Source of the DNA: JAXGMV01 sp040768445
Lineage (GTDB): Bacteria; Chloroflexota; Anaerolineae; Anaerolineales; Anaerolineaceae
DNA: 64,000 bases
Direction of reading: 5' to 3'
Assembly (NCBI GenBank): GCA_040768445.1
Contig: JAXGMV010000001.1
Location: 124,001 to 188,000, forward strand
Part shown: one piece after another, positions 18,201 through 24,045 of the stretch
Numbering within the stretch: position 1 is the stretch's first letter
Layout of the letters: each line of letters starts with the position of its first letter
Translations under genes and position numbers: made by a program
Notes under the pieces: generated by a model
The model's input: the letters and a program-made list of their open reading frames with translations, nothing else
Databases searched by the model: none
What the model was told of the DNA's origin: nothing

Positions 18201-19679
18201 GATTGGTCTGATCCGCGCTCCTTTACCGTCACCTTCCAGAACGCTCCAGCTGACAACACCGCTACCTCTGATACCACCCCTACCTTTACCTGGTACGGCG
18301 TCTCCGGTGCCCTGGGCTACCGACTTGAAGTCATCCCCGCTTCTGAACCCGGCAATCCAACATCTGATTCCTTTGCTGTCTCCCTGCCTACCGTTACCGG
18401 ATACACCATCCCTAATATCTCCGATCTCGATCACGGTTCTTATCTCTGGCGCTTGAAAGCCTTTACTACAGCTGGTACACGTGAATCACCGTGGCGGCTA
18501 CTCCGCATCACTGCACCCCCACCGGGTCTTCTTAGCCCGGCTAATAATTCTTACGTCCCTTCAAGTACACCCACCCTCTCCTGGTCTCCCATCCCTGGCG
18601 CTGCTCGTTATGAGCTCTGGGTTGATGACAGCTATTACTTCAACAGCCTCGATTACCAGGTTGATTCAATCAATGGCTCTGATTCCACTCATACTCTTTT
18701 TTCCAGCCTGCCTTATGACCGCAGATATTTCTGGAGAATGCGATCCATTGACTTCCTTGGTACTGCCGGCCCCTGGTCTCCTACTTATTCCTTTATCGTC
18801 GATACGGTCTTCCCGGCCGTCCCAAGCCTCTATCGCCCCGCTGACATCTCCTTCACTTCCGATACCACACCCTCCCTCTCTGTATTCGGTGTCTCTGGCG
18901 CTAATCGCTACAACTTCCAGCTCTCAGCTTCCTCTGATTTCTCTGCTCCCCTCTTCGATCAGACCCTCTCTTCTACCACCTTCACTATCCCCAACGCCGA
19001 TGCCCTACCGTACGCTGATGACTATTTCTGGCGCACTCGCTCCCTCGATGCCGCCGGCAATACCTCCGATTGGTCTGATCCGCGCTCCTTTACCGTCACT
19101 TTCCAGAACGCTCCAGCTGACAACGCCGCTACTTTTGATATCACCCCTACCTTTACCTGGTACGGCGTCCCGGGTGCCCTGGGCTACCGACTTGAAGTCA
19201 TCCCCGCTTCTGAACCCGGCAATCCAACATCTGATTCCTTTGCTGTCTCCCTGCCTACCGTTACCGGGTACACCATCCCTAATATCTCAGCTTTAGATTA
19301 CGGGTGGTATCAGTGGCGTGTGCGAGTTTATACCCTTACCGGGTCGCAATATACTCCCTGGCGTCCGCTTACCGTAACGCCTGCTCCCCTGCCAGCACCC
19401 GTCCTTTTAAACCCAATCAATATGGTTATTAGTACCAGCAATCCTCAATTTAGCTGGTTGCCAGTGAGCAACGCGGCTGGATACGATATCATGGTAGACG
19501 ACAGTCGCTATTTCAACAACCCTGAATACATCTACACGGGCATATCAGGATCAGACACTGTCCATACAGCAGCTGAATCTTTATCCAGTGGGGTGTTCTA
19601 CTGGCGCATGCGGACAGTTAATTATCTCGGAGTACCTGGTTCTTGGTCAGCTTACAGGAGTTTCAGAATTATTCTGTAG
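6204..19679 (+). CDS. Giant secreted gingipain-family (C25) cysteine protease with Fn3-like repeat tail
   Basis: About 4,491 residues. The ATG at 6204 follows GTGGAGGAAATCC and starts a signal peptide (MHKKAMLILTALIIIILAIV...ASFVSA). Residues 50-350 look like a C25 propeptide/N-domain. The C25 catalytic domain spans roughly 640-1010, with His884 (NYNGHGA) and Cys918 (SMACRDGYY) as the dyad. Five carboxypeptidase-regulatory-like domains follow (about 1020-1430), then an IPT/TIG domain (1433-1520), then about 2,970 residues of Fn3-like W-x-x-V/W-R-x-R-S-x-D modules ending at the stop, with no obvious sorting signal. A surface-bound or secreted protease/adhesin is likely. It is separated by 130 bp from the RiPP genes and is followed by a polysaccharide gene. 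Confidence 0.9.
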   Translation: MHKKAMLILTALIIIILAIVPASFVSADNIDPDNTTSKISGKNLQTQPSFSQSASPEFVGDSPEDEAVSILSSTLEGITFEINVPWEELVLEPVSIDGREYTQISLNDWPLESTPGAPVLPFLNEQLGIPFDAEITINVIPGATRSTSLSFPILPGQEQVMNWAPPTDEFSPDLPEPVFIIQENATIYGSNALYPSDLVRVSSDGVLREQRVLGLSIYPVQYQPEKQELTIYETLQIEVTYGGTKRVPTKGQIADSEAYEDVFQSGLLNYEIAEQFRQSEEISELKTMSLTEGETLPYAPPEPGWRIKVREDGMYRLTYDELSIAGLLDGNPDPRTFKMFNRGSEIAIQVVGEEDGTFDSGDMILFFGQAYATKYTLDNIYWLTYDPLGVDQGTRMQEVDATPTVGTTPLTYSAQQHNEKNLYYFSQMPGDDDVDRWLYNTYIYAPSYTSDWTNTFSLPASFTGSASLTLSMVGYLDIAGVIDHHVKIYLNNIEVGDAMWDGVNIHIAELVVPDGILHTGDNTLKVSWVNDTGVGSEVIYFDWYELDYQCEFIAQNNSITFNYSEPGIHDYLIREFTTDQLRIFDVTNPSMVEELIGEVLADDAGYLLSFQDEISGLTNYRVFTDGQFSTVESIDEDTPSNLRSITNGADYIVITHADFIEQAVRLADYRAGRLVGQIPENILNSMVVDVQDIYDEFNFGLTGAAPIREFLAYAYNSWEGQQTAPSYVVLMGDGNRDPNNYQNYGRKSYIPPYLAAVDPWIKETAADNQYVTLTGEDNIPDMMLGRMAVNTNIEAEIIVDKVINYELSPPPGDWQQTVLSVADNADIAGNFPSISDSLISCCQPAPYNAEKVYYGTTHITIGEAQNAIISEINIGKIFVNYNGHGAINSWAGEKLFSTKSMTSLVNGSKLPVVISMACRDGYYHNQYPYSMDGEALAEVLVRGDNKGALASWSATGLGVASGHDHLSRGFYSALFFNNATTLGEATTAGKLRLWSTGGNLDLLDTYLLFGDPAQVIPITQPLSISGQVLDDTGNPIADVAVYDDTGHFALSDTDGYYTITGTPVGDFTLTPYKPGYAFTPDTHNGTLTDTDITGKDFTGTLVPVFTISGYAKDSYNNPIVGVLITDDKGHSTYTNDQGYYEITELFLGSHTLSAAKDHHLISPLEQTVEIVDSDLTLVNFVTDPLYALSGTITDGSSNPIPNITVDNGQGLTTQTDSAGTFTFPDLVAGSYNVIPSRIGYVFEPASMGIEIRTYDVTGVDFTAALDPIFSISGTIADGAVPLAGVTVSDGAGHSTLTDDTGAYSITGLTLGSYTLTPEKADYIFDPVTLSPEIVDADLTGIDFTAIPVYTISGMVKDAFDVPVPGVTITDNLVGATAVTDAAGTYTLTTLPANTYTLTADKTGDTFFPSSPGLNIVTVGPSTSGIDFIMNNRVPGVTSTSPAYAGVDDLPFTLFINGQDFVQGAIVRWNGTDRTTTTIDSQHLSIDLTAIDLETAGVNTITVFNPEPGGGESASNVSFPVIAHTPVVGEFMLTNKVIFDWDDFSGATLYNIQMSLSSTFSGVVFNVNTASSNYTYGGTLINSRTYYWRIRPQEVGSWGEWSQTWQFNSLIQNAPVDDTITSDTTPYFSWYGYPGATGYTFEIIPEDVPDNPATSTLSVSLPTVTGYTIPNVSALDHGRYLWRLQVFTASSALTTPWRPLSILPPAPALLAPANNAFATSRTPELSWEPVPGVTGYQLIVDNNGDFRTPEYPEVTLPDTDSAHTLLSSLPSDTRYYWRMRSINLVGEGPWSPTYSFIVDTVFPAIPSLYRPDDTSFTPDTTPSLSVFGVSGANRYNFQLSASSDFSAPLFDQTLSSTTFTVPNADALPYADSYFWRARSLDAAGNTSDWSDPRSFTITFQNAPAYNTATSDTTPTFTWYGVSGAYGYLLEIIPEDVPDNPATSTLSVSLPTVTNYTIPNVSALDHGRYLWRLQVFTASSALTTPWRPLSILPPAPTLLAPANNAFATSRTPELSWEPVPGVTGYQLIVDNNGDFRTPEYPEVTLPDTDSAHTLLSSLPSDTRYYWRMRSINLVGEGPWSPTYSFIIDTVFPAIPSLYRPDDTSFTPDTTPSLSVFGVSGANRYNFQLSASSDFSAPLFDQTLSSTTFTVPNADALPYADSYFWRARSLDAAGNTSDWSDPRSFTITFQNAPAYNTATSDTTPTFTWYGVSGAYGYLLEIIPEDVPDNPATSTLSVSLPTVTNYTIPNVSALDHGRYLWRLQVFTASSALTTPWRPLSILPPAPALLAPANNAFATSRTPELSWEPVPGVTGYQLIVDNNGDFRTPEYPEVTLPDTDSAHTLLSSLPSDTRYYWRMRSINLVGEGPWSPTYSFIVDTVFPAIPSLYRPDDTSFTPDTTPSLSVFGVSGANRYNFQLSASSDFSAPLFDQTLSSTTFTVPNADALPYADSYFWRARSLDAAGNTSDWSDPRSFTITFQNAPAYNTATSDTTPTFTWYGVSGAYGYLLEIIPEDVPDNPATSTLSVSLPTVTNYTIPNVSALDHGRYLWRLQVFTAASALTTPWRPLSILPPAPALLAPANNAFATSRTPELSWEPVPGVTGYQLIVDNNGDFRTPEYPEVTLPDTDSAHTLLSSLPSDTRYYWRMRSINLVGEGPWSPTYSFIVDTVFPAVPSLYRPDDTSFTPDTTPSLSVFGVSGANRYNFQLSASSDFSAPLFDQTLSSTTFTVPNADALPYADSYFWRARSLDAAGNTSDWSDPRSFTITFQNAPAYNTATSDTTPTFTWYGVSGAYGYLLEIIPEDVPDNPATSTLSVSLPTVTNYTIPNVSALDHGRYLWRLQVFTASSALTTPWRPLSILPPAPALLSPANNTLSATRTPELSWTAVQYADRYEVWVDDSAYFNSLDYQFDLIAGGDSTHVLSTSLPFDRRYYWRIRSIDFQGNPGVWSGTWSFIVDTTAPPDPALYLPANAAAVLGTPTYSWRGSSGANAYEFQYASSSDFSTIDYSSGILTSLNHRPPTQDPGTVYWRVLARDAAGNWSSGSTPRTITINLPVPAAPALDDPVNNLYTNLTPTLSWNAVDYGDTYEVQLSTNTAFTALLPVSDPTPSDLSFNPDPLPEGRFYWRARAVNASMSTGPWSGYRSFVVDTTAPSDPALYLPANAAAVLGTPTYSWRGSSGANAYEFQYASSSDFSTIDYSSGILTSLNHRPPTQDPGTVYWRVLARDAAGNWSSGSTPRTITINLPVPAAPALDDPVNNLYTNLTPTLSWNAVDYGDTYEVQLSTNTAFTALLPVSDPTPSDLSFNPDPLPEGRFYWRARAVNASMSAGPWSGYRSFVVDTTAQAVPSLYRPADISFTSDTTPSLSVFGVSGANRYNFQLSASSNFSAPLFDQTLSSTTFTIPNADALPYADDYFWRARSLDAAGNTSDWSEPRSFTITFQNAPADNTATSDTTPTFTWYGVPGALGYRLEVIPASEPGNPTSDSFAVSLPTVTGYTIPNISDLDHGSYLWRLKAFTTAGTRESPWRLLRITAPPPGLLSPANNSYVPSSTPTLSWSPIPGAARYELWVDDSYYFNSLDYQVDSINGSDSTHTLLSSLPYDRRYFWRMRSIDFLGTAGPWSPTYSFIVDTVFPTIPRLNRPADISFTSDTTPSLSVFGVSGANRYNFQLSASSDFSAPLFDQTLSSTTFTIPNADALPYADDYFWRARSLDAAGNTSDWSEPRSFTITFQNAPADNTATSDTTPTFTWYGVPGALGYRLEVIPASEPGNPTSDSFAVSLPTVTGYTIPNISDLDHGSYLWRLKAFTTAGTRESPWRLLRITAPPPGLLSPANNSYVPSSTPTLSWSPIPGAARYELWVDDSYYFNSLDYQVDSINGSDSTHTLFSSLPYDRRYFWRMRSIDFLGTAGPWSPTYSFIVDTVFPTIPRLNRPADISFTSDTTPSLSVFGVSGANRYNFQLSASSDFSAPLFDQTLSSTTFTIPNADALPYADDYFWRTRSLDAAGNTSDWSDPRSFTVTFQNAPADNTATSDTTPTFTWYGVSGALGYRLEVIPASEPGNPTSDSFAVSLPTVTGYTIPNISDLDHGSYLWRLKAFTTAGTRESPWRLLRITAPPPGLLSPANNSYVPSSTPTLSWSPIPGAARYELWVDDSYYFNSLDYQVDSINGSDSTHTLFSSLPYDRRYFWRMRSIDFLGTAGPWSPTYSFIVDTVFPAVPSLYRPADISFTSDTTPSLSVFGVSGANRYNFQLSASSDFSAPLFDQTLSSTTFTIPNADALPYADDYFWRTRSLDAAGNTSDWSDPRSFTVTFQNAPADNAATFDITPTFTWYGVPGALGYRLEVIPASEPGNPTSDSFAVSLPTVTGYTIPNISALDYGWYQWRVRVYTLTGSQYTPWRPLTVTPAPLPAPVLLNPINMVISTSNPQFSWLPVSNAAGYDIMVDDSRYFNNPEYIYTGISGSDTVHTAAESLSSGVFYWRMRTVNYLGVPGSWSAYRSFRIIL
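11124..14786 (+). repeat. Tandem coding super-repeat, period 864 bp, four units plus a partial fifth
   Basis: The landmark tgtcccggataacc recurs at 11141, 12005, 12869, 13733 and 14597, exactly 864 bp (288 codons) apart. Copies are almost identical even at third codon positions, differing at scattered single bases (for example tcttcc/gcttcc, cccggccatc/cccggccgtc). Each unit encodes about three Fn3-like modules. Confidence 0.95.
15070..16200 (+). repeat. Tandem coding repeat, period 573 bp, two units
   Basis: ctttacttgccagcaaatgc occurs at 15081 and again at 15654. The units (191 codons) are nearly identical, with rare changes such as agtaccggtccc versus agtgccggtccc. This block separates the 864-bp and 867-bp arrays and differs from them in sequence. 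Confidence 0.92.
16209..19290 (+). repeat. Tandem coding super-repeat, period 867 bp, three units plus partial
   Basis: gaagtcatccccgcttctga occurs at 16593, 17460, 18327 and 19194, exactly 867 bp (289 codons) apart. Units are near-identical to each other. They share shorter stretches with the 864-bp array (for example ctctctgtattcggtgtctc), so both arrays descend from one ancestral module set. Confidence 0.95.
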
Positions 19680-19758
19680 CAATATCACTCGATAGTTACT
19701 CATAATCAAGATAACTATTTTTAGCTATAATAAATAAGCAGCCCACCAAGGCAAAATT

Positions 19759-19767
19759 TGTTATAAT
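19759..19767 (+). promoter_or_regulatory. Extended -10 promoter candidate for the Wzz/BY-kinase gene
   Basis: TG-T-TATAAT (TATAAT at 19762-19767) lies about 75 bp before the ATG. No good -35 hexamer is visible. Confidence 0.45.
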
Positions 19768-19843
19768 CCAAATACTTGTTGGTCTCCCAATAGCACATTA
19801 TTGAGTTTCATACTAAAGAGCATGGTGGTAAACATACCTGATT

Positions 19844-21481
19844 ATGGAAAATGACATTTCACAAAAAAGCACAAGTTTAATCATCCGAGAATACGCAAAT
19901 CTCTTCCGGCGATGGATATGGCTTCTAATCCTGTTTGCACTTATCGGCGGTGGAATTGCCTATTATTTCTCGTCAAGGCAGCCTCCAACTTATAAAACCT
20001 CTACTATGGTGCAATTAAGTTTTGGAACATCCTCTCAGTATGACTATTATGCTGTCAGCTATTACGGTCAGGAGATGATCCAGACCTATACCAAGATCAT
20101 AACAGGTCAAACCACCCTGGATAAAGTCTCCGATCTGGTTGGGTACGATGTGAAAGCGGGCATGATCACCGCTGCACCTGTCACGGGCACGCAATTGATG
20201 ACCATCACGGTAACCGATACCAACCCTAATAGGGCAGCCATTATTGCCAACACTTTGGTGCAGGTATTTGCCAAGCAAATACAGATAGACCGGGCGGAAT
20301 ACTACGCCGAGACTAAGTCCATTATTGAGGGTCAAATCGCTGACATTGATGGAAAAATTCAGGATCTGATGAACCAGGTCAATAGCGAGATGCAGGCACT
20401 GGGACCAGATGAAACTGAATCAACGAAATTAAACCAGCTTCAATCAACCCTAACTTATTACCAACAGCAGTATTTTTCACTGACTCAAAATTTTCAGCAA
20501 CTACAGTTGATTGAACTTCAAAACAAATTCAATATCATTCAGATTGACCCGGCGGTCATTCCAGCAGCACCTTCTGCACCTAAGCCAATGCAAAGTGCCC
20601 TCATCTGGGCACTGGTCGGATTATTTATCGCAGCAGGTATCGTGGTATTGATCGAATTTCTCGATGACTCCATCACTGACCCACAGGAAATCACCAAACA
20701 ATGGGGACTGCCAATTTTAGGCGTGGTGGCTAACTACAACACAGGCGACAGTGACACACCAATCACGATACAATACCCCCGCTCGCCTGTATCTGAAGCA
20801 TTTCGTAGTTTGCGAACCAATTTACAATTTACAAGCATCGACCATCCATTAAAAACCGTCCTTGTCACAAGCTGTTTACCCAGTGAAGGGAAAACCCACA
20901 TTGCTGTAAATCTAGCTGTAGTGATGGCGCATACCAGTCGATCATTGGTTCTTACAGATGCCGATCTTCGGCGTCCAAAAGTCCACAAGCTGCTCAAGCT
21001 GCATAATCGCATTGGATTAACTGACCTGTTTATCCGACCAAAAGAAGAGACTGATGGCGCCATTCGCCAGTCGACTGGTATTGAAGGATTGCATTACATT
21101 ACCTCAGGAAGCTTGCCGCCTAACCCATCTGAATTGTTAAGCTCAGAAAAGATGGCTGACATACTTGAAGATCTAAAGAGCCAATTCAACACGGTAGTAA
21201 TTGACTCTCCACCGTTATTGATTGTCCCGGATGCGGTTGCTCTAGCAGCACGTGTGGATGGGGTCTTACTGGTGTTTAGACCATCCGTCACCAAGCGTAA
21301 TGAATTGGCGCGCGGTATTGAGTTATTGAGACAGTTAAATACCAATATTCTTGGTGTTGTGATCAACAATGTCAAGGTCAAAAATTCCAGTATTTATTAT
21401 CGCAATTATTACGCCAATGACAGTTACGGCAAGAATTACTATCACCCCAAAGACGAACAACCCGCCGACAAGCAAATATGA
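19844..21481 (+). CDS. Polysaccharide co-polymerase fused to BY-type tyrosine kinase
   Basis: A 545-residue protein joining a Wzz-type chain-length domain to a cytoplasmic CpsD/CapB-type tyrosine autokinase. TM helices lie near residues 24-44 and 250-272, flanking an extracytoplasmic coiled-coil-rich region. The kinase half has Walker A SCLPSEGKTH, Walker A' LVLTDADLRRPK and Walker B VVIDSPPLL. The C-terminus carries a tyrosine cluster (SIYYRNYYANDSYGKNYY), the usual autophosphorylation site. Such proteins control length and export of capsular or exopolysaccharide. No other polysaccharide genes are in the window. A clear terminator follows. Confidence 0.92.
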   Translation: MENDISQKSTSLIIREYANLFRRWIWLLILFALIGGGIAYYFSSRQPPTYKTSTMVQLSFGTSSQYDYYAVSYYGQEMIQTYTKIITGQTTLDKVSDLVGYDVKAGMITAAPVTGTQLMTITVTDTNPNRAAIIANTLVQVFAKQIQIDRAEYYAETKSIIEGQIADIDGKIQDLMNQVNSEMQALGPDETESTKLNQLQSTLTYYQQQYFSLTQNFQQLQLIELQNKFNIIQIDPAVIPAAPSAPKPMQSALIWALVGLFIAAGIVVLIEFLDDSITDPQEITKQWGLPILGVVANYNTGDSDTPITIQYPRSPVSEAFRSLRTNLQFTSIDHPLKTVLVTSCLPSEGKTHIAVNLAVVMAHTSRSLVLTDADLRRPKVHKLLKLHNRIGLTDLFIRPKEETDGAIRQSTGIEGLHYITSGSLPPNPSELLSSEKMADILEDLKSQFNTVVIDSPPLLIVPDAVALAARVDGVLLVFRPSVTKRNELARGIELLRQLNTNILGVVINNVKVKNSSIYYRNYYANDSYGKNYYHPKDEQPADKQI

Positions 21482-21509
21482 AGTGTCATTCAGTCATAAA
21501 GAATTTCGT

Positions 21510-21546
21510 ACACAGGAGCAGAATTTTTGACTGCTCCTGTGTTTTT
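21510..21546 (+). terminator. Terminator after the Wzz/BY-kinase gene
   Basis: A 12-bp perfect stem (acacaggagcag / ctgctcctgtgt) with a 9-nt loop is followed by TTTT. Confidence 0.93.
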
Positions 21547-21642
21547 GCATCATTTTTGGTGTGATATATACAGCACCATAACCTACGTCTTGTTAATTTC
21601 GCTTATGATGAATATTTTTAATATATTTTTTATCTACGCGCA

Positions 21643-21670
21643 TTGAATTACTTAAATATTCTGATATAAT
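21643..21670 (+). promoter_or_regulatory. Promoter for the 64-aa conserved protein
   Basis: TTGAAT at 21643-21648, a 16-nt spacer and TATAAT at 21665-21670, with a TG one base before the -10 (extended -10). Confidence 0.65.
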
Positions 21671-21716
21671 TGATAATAATAAACAACATCGTGTTGTTAA
21701 CTAAAGGAGGTATTAA

Positions 21717-21911
21717 ATGGCTTATAAGCACAAAAATTCAAAAGGGGTGACCTATATTTTGCATGGTAAGGATCGCGTCACATCCACCGGCAAGAAAACC
21801 ACTCTGTATTACTTCGCCAAAGAAGAAAAAGCCGGCGCACTGGATGCAGTACCTGCCGGTTATGTCGTCTCTGAGACCGCAAACGGTTTGCTGGTTCTGA
21901 AGAAAAAGTAG
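21717..21911 (+). CDS. Small conserved protein of unknown function (64 aa)
   Basis: A 64-residue basic protein with the pattern NSKGVTYILHG...GKKTTLYYFAKE.....AL..VP.GY.V.E...GL.VLKKK. I recognise it as a widespread short bacterial hypothetical family; its function is unknown to me. It has its own promoter, a strong AAAGGAGG site and its own terminator, so it is monocistronic and probably well expressed. Confidence 0.8.
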   Translation: MAYKHKNSKGVTYILHGKDRVTSTGKKTTLYYFAKEEKAGALDAVPAGYVVSETANGLLVLKKK

Positions 21912-21933
21912 CCGATCCACCAAGATACAAAAA

Positions 21934-21965
21934 AAAGCATGCTGCCTTCAGGCACATGCTTTTTA
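21934..21965 (+). terminator. Terminator after the 64-aa gene
   Basis: The hairpin gcatg-c-tgcc-ttca-ggca-catgc is flanked by an A-run upstream and T-run downstream, so it can also terminate transcription from the minus-strand side. Confidence 0.88.
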
Positions 21966-21984
21966 CGTTAACCGGCCACCAACC

Positions 21985-22506
21985 CTACTTAAAGTATGTC
22001 AGATGGTGAGAGGGATCATTGGGATCAAGTTGATGATACCAGCGACGGTTCTGTTTCCTGGCTGCATCAATCATCGGTATTGGTTCAAAATTCGTTGTCA
22101 GTAGAATATAGCCATCTGGTTCAAGCTGCCCGTAAAGCTCGTTGATCTTATTGAGCGGTACGTCACCTTCAGCGAGCATTTTCGTTCCATCAACCACAAA
22201 CTGCGGTTCCCCAATGATCCAATCCGGTACATCAGTTGACTGAACAGGCATTTCCGGTTGAGGTTCTTCATCGCGACTCACAATTTCGGGTTGACCCGCC
22301 TGGCGTCTGAGCAAGTTGACAAATGCCAGGGTGTCAAGACCGCCTATTTGGGCAACCTTTTCAACAGTTGCCAGTTTTCCAACCGTGCGGCGCAGCACCG
22401 GGTTTTTCAGGTTCTTGAACACGGGAGCGGCTTGAATTACCGTTTCCTCCAGCTCAGGGAATGTATCCAAAAGTTCAAACAGCCTGGTTTTTCCTGTAAT
22501 TTCCAT
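21985..22506 (-). CDS. DUF1858 + DUF2249 protein
   Basis: A 173-residue protein. The N-terminal 60 residues (TRLFELLDTFPELEETV...) match the DUF1858 helical domain. The C-terminal 75 residues (GDVPLNKINELYGQLEPDGYILLTTNFEPIPMIDA) match the DUF2249/TusA-like fold. Such proteins co-occur with DUF438/hemerythrin proteins in anaerobes and are linked by association to redox or nitric-oxide response; no reaction is established. It is the second gene of an operon, 20 nt after the DUF438 gene, with GGGAGA before its ATG. Confidence 0.85.
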   Translation of the reverse strand: MEITGKTRLFELLDTFPELEETVIQAAPVFKNLKNPVLRRTVGKLATVEKVAQIGGLDTLAFVNLLRRQAGQPEIVSRDEEPQPEMPVQSTDVPDWIIGEPQFVVDGTKMLAEGDVPLNKINELYGQLEPDGYILLTTNFEPIPMIDAARKQNRRWYHQLDPNDPSHHLTYFK

Positions 22507-22526
22507 TGTTTCTCTCCCAATTTCTT

Positions 22527-23783
22527 CTATTTACCTGAATCAGGTGATTTGTCATATTCAAGCAAGCGCCGTTCACCCTCGAGGGCACGAACCTCTGTTA
22601 GATCTTGCGTCACTTCGAGCGTTCCCAGGTAGTCTCCTGTATCGTTGCGGATTGCATAATACACAATGTAAATCAACTTACCTTGCATATTGATCCAAAA
22701 CCGGGCTGCATCTTCTTTACCGGCTTTGAAGTCTTTGACAATTTGGTTGACGATATGAACGCTTTTTGGTGGATGACAGTACTGCACCTTTCGCCCCAAT
22801 ATGGCTCTGGAGCGGTCAAAAATTCTATTCCTGCCAGGGCTGAAATAACGCACGGTGTCGTCTTTATCGACAAAGGTCATATCAAAAGGCAGGGTCTGGA
22901 ACATGGCGATCATCTCTTCCAACTTAAAGCTGCCGGTTGGCATCTGCACTCGCCCACTTTGCAGGGTATCTTTCTGCAGCTCCGTCGGTAGAGTGCCTTC
23001 CGGTGCCCAGGCAAATTCTGGGGCGTAGAGAGAATAGCCGTACTCGTCGCTTTGCTGGTAGATTTCATACCAGTCCTGATCAGTCAGCAGGGTCAAAGCG
23101 GTGGGATAGAGGATTTTTTCTTCCTTGTAAACCATGTCCTCAATTGCTTCAACGACCGCCATTGTTGAGAATTGGTTAAATGCTGCAGCTTCATCTGCCT
23201 GGAAGGAATCAACCTGTTCAAAACCTTGCAATGTACCCTTCAACAGCTCACGCAGTTCGTCATGCTTCCCCCACATCACAGCCGGCGGTCCAGGCAATTC
23301 GTTCTTTTCAAAATACGGGAATAACAGGTATTCCTTGCGGCGGTAATGCTTGTCAACATCCATCAAATCATTCAACAGTTGATGAATGCTATCCATCGCA
23401 ACTGTGGCATCAGCTTCACCTGGCAAGGCGCTGATCTGTGCCATCAAGTGGCGGATCTGGGCAGCGGTACGGGTTAACTCACGATTTTCCTGTACAAAGG
23501 TATGAACCGGGTGACCAGGGATGGTCTCGGGCGTTTCTTGCAGATCAAGGTGCTTTTTCAATACGCGCGTGTGCGTGTCGCATAAATCCTGGATGGCTTC
23601 AGCCGGAATACCTTCCTGTATCAACTGAACTTCCATTGTGAAGACATCACTGTAATCAGCCTCATCCAGCAGTGTCTCCAGTTGGTGCTTGATACGCTCC
23701 TCAGCAGTACCCTTGTGCAGCTGACGGATCAGTGTCTTCATCACATCTATGCGTTTTTTCCTGTTGTTAATCAATTCGCTCAT
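22527..23783 (-). CDS. DUF438 / hemerythrin / PAS sensor-like protein
   Basis: A 418-residue soluble protein with three parts. Residues 1-85 are DUF438 (LIRQLHKGTAEERIK). Residues about 90-240 are a hemerythrin-like four-helix domain beginning HPVHTFVQENREL, with His/Glu ligand candidates (DKHYRRKEYLLFPYFE, MWGKHDEL, VYKEEKILYPTAL) for a di-iron site. Residues about 300-405 are a PAS domain (FVDKDDTVRYFSP...GRKVQYCHP). This architecture is known in anaerobes; binding of O2 or NO by the di-iron site is plausible from family knowledge. No output domain is fused. It leads the two-gene operon with the DUF1858/DUF2249 gene. Confidence 0.9.
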   Translation of the reverse strand: MSELINNRKKRIDVMKTLIRQLHKGTAEERIKHQLETLLDEADYSDVFTMEVQLIQEGIPAEAIQDLCDTHTRVLKKHLDLQETPETIPGHPVHTFVQENRELTRTAAQIRHLMAQISALPGEADATVAMDSIHQLLNDLMDVDKHYRRKEYLLFPYFEKNELPGPPAVMWGKHDELRELLKGTLQGFEQVDSFQADEAAAFNQFSTMAVVEAIEDMVYKEEKILYPTALTLLTDQDWYEIYQQSDEYGYSLYAPEFAWAPEGTLPTELQKDTLQSGRVQMPTGSFKLEEMIAMFQTLPFDMTFVDKDDTVRYFSPGRNRIFDRSRAILGRKVQYCHPPKSVHIVNQIVKDFKAGKEDAARFWINMQGKLIYIVYYAIRNDTGDYLGTLEVTQDLTEVRALEGERRLLEYDKSPDSGK

Positions 23784-23847
23784 GATTACTCATCCTTACC
23801 TGTGTGTTAAATTCATAATTCTAACGCAATCTTCTATATACTTACTA

Positions 23848-23856
23848 ATTATATCA
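23848..23856 (-). promoter_or_regulatory. Extended -10 promoter for the DUF438 operon
   Basis: On the minus strand TG-A-TATAAT occurs about 65 bp upstream of the ATG. The -35 region is not well conserved. Confidence 0.45.
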
Positions 23857-23986
23857 TATTTATCTATATTAATAATAGTCTTTTTCGATTCTGTTTTCAT
23901 TTAACAGCAGGAAACACAATAGCATCTCCTCGCAGATGCGTTGGATGAACACCTGGTTTTATCCCATTCGCATCTCTTGTGAGGCA

Positions 23987-24019
23987 TGCAAAAGGGCTGT
24001 GGATTAGACCACAGCCCTT
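23987..24019 (-). terminator. Terminator downstream of nifJ
   Basis: An 11-bp perfect stem (aagggctgtgg / ccacagccctt) with a short loop; on the minus strand it is followed by TTTT. Confidence 0.9.
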
Positions 24020-24045
24020 GAGTTTCTTTCACTTTTAAGTAATTT

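Noticed and set aside
11038..19296. Several long plus-strand frames (about 270-283 codons) repeated at 864/867-bp steps
   Set aside because: They are Ser/Pro/Leu-rich shifted readings of the giant repeat gene, repeated only because the DNA repeats; no ribosome sites or family resemblance.
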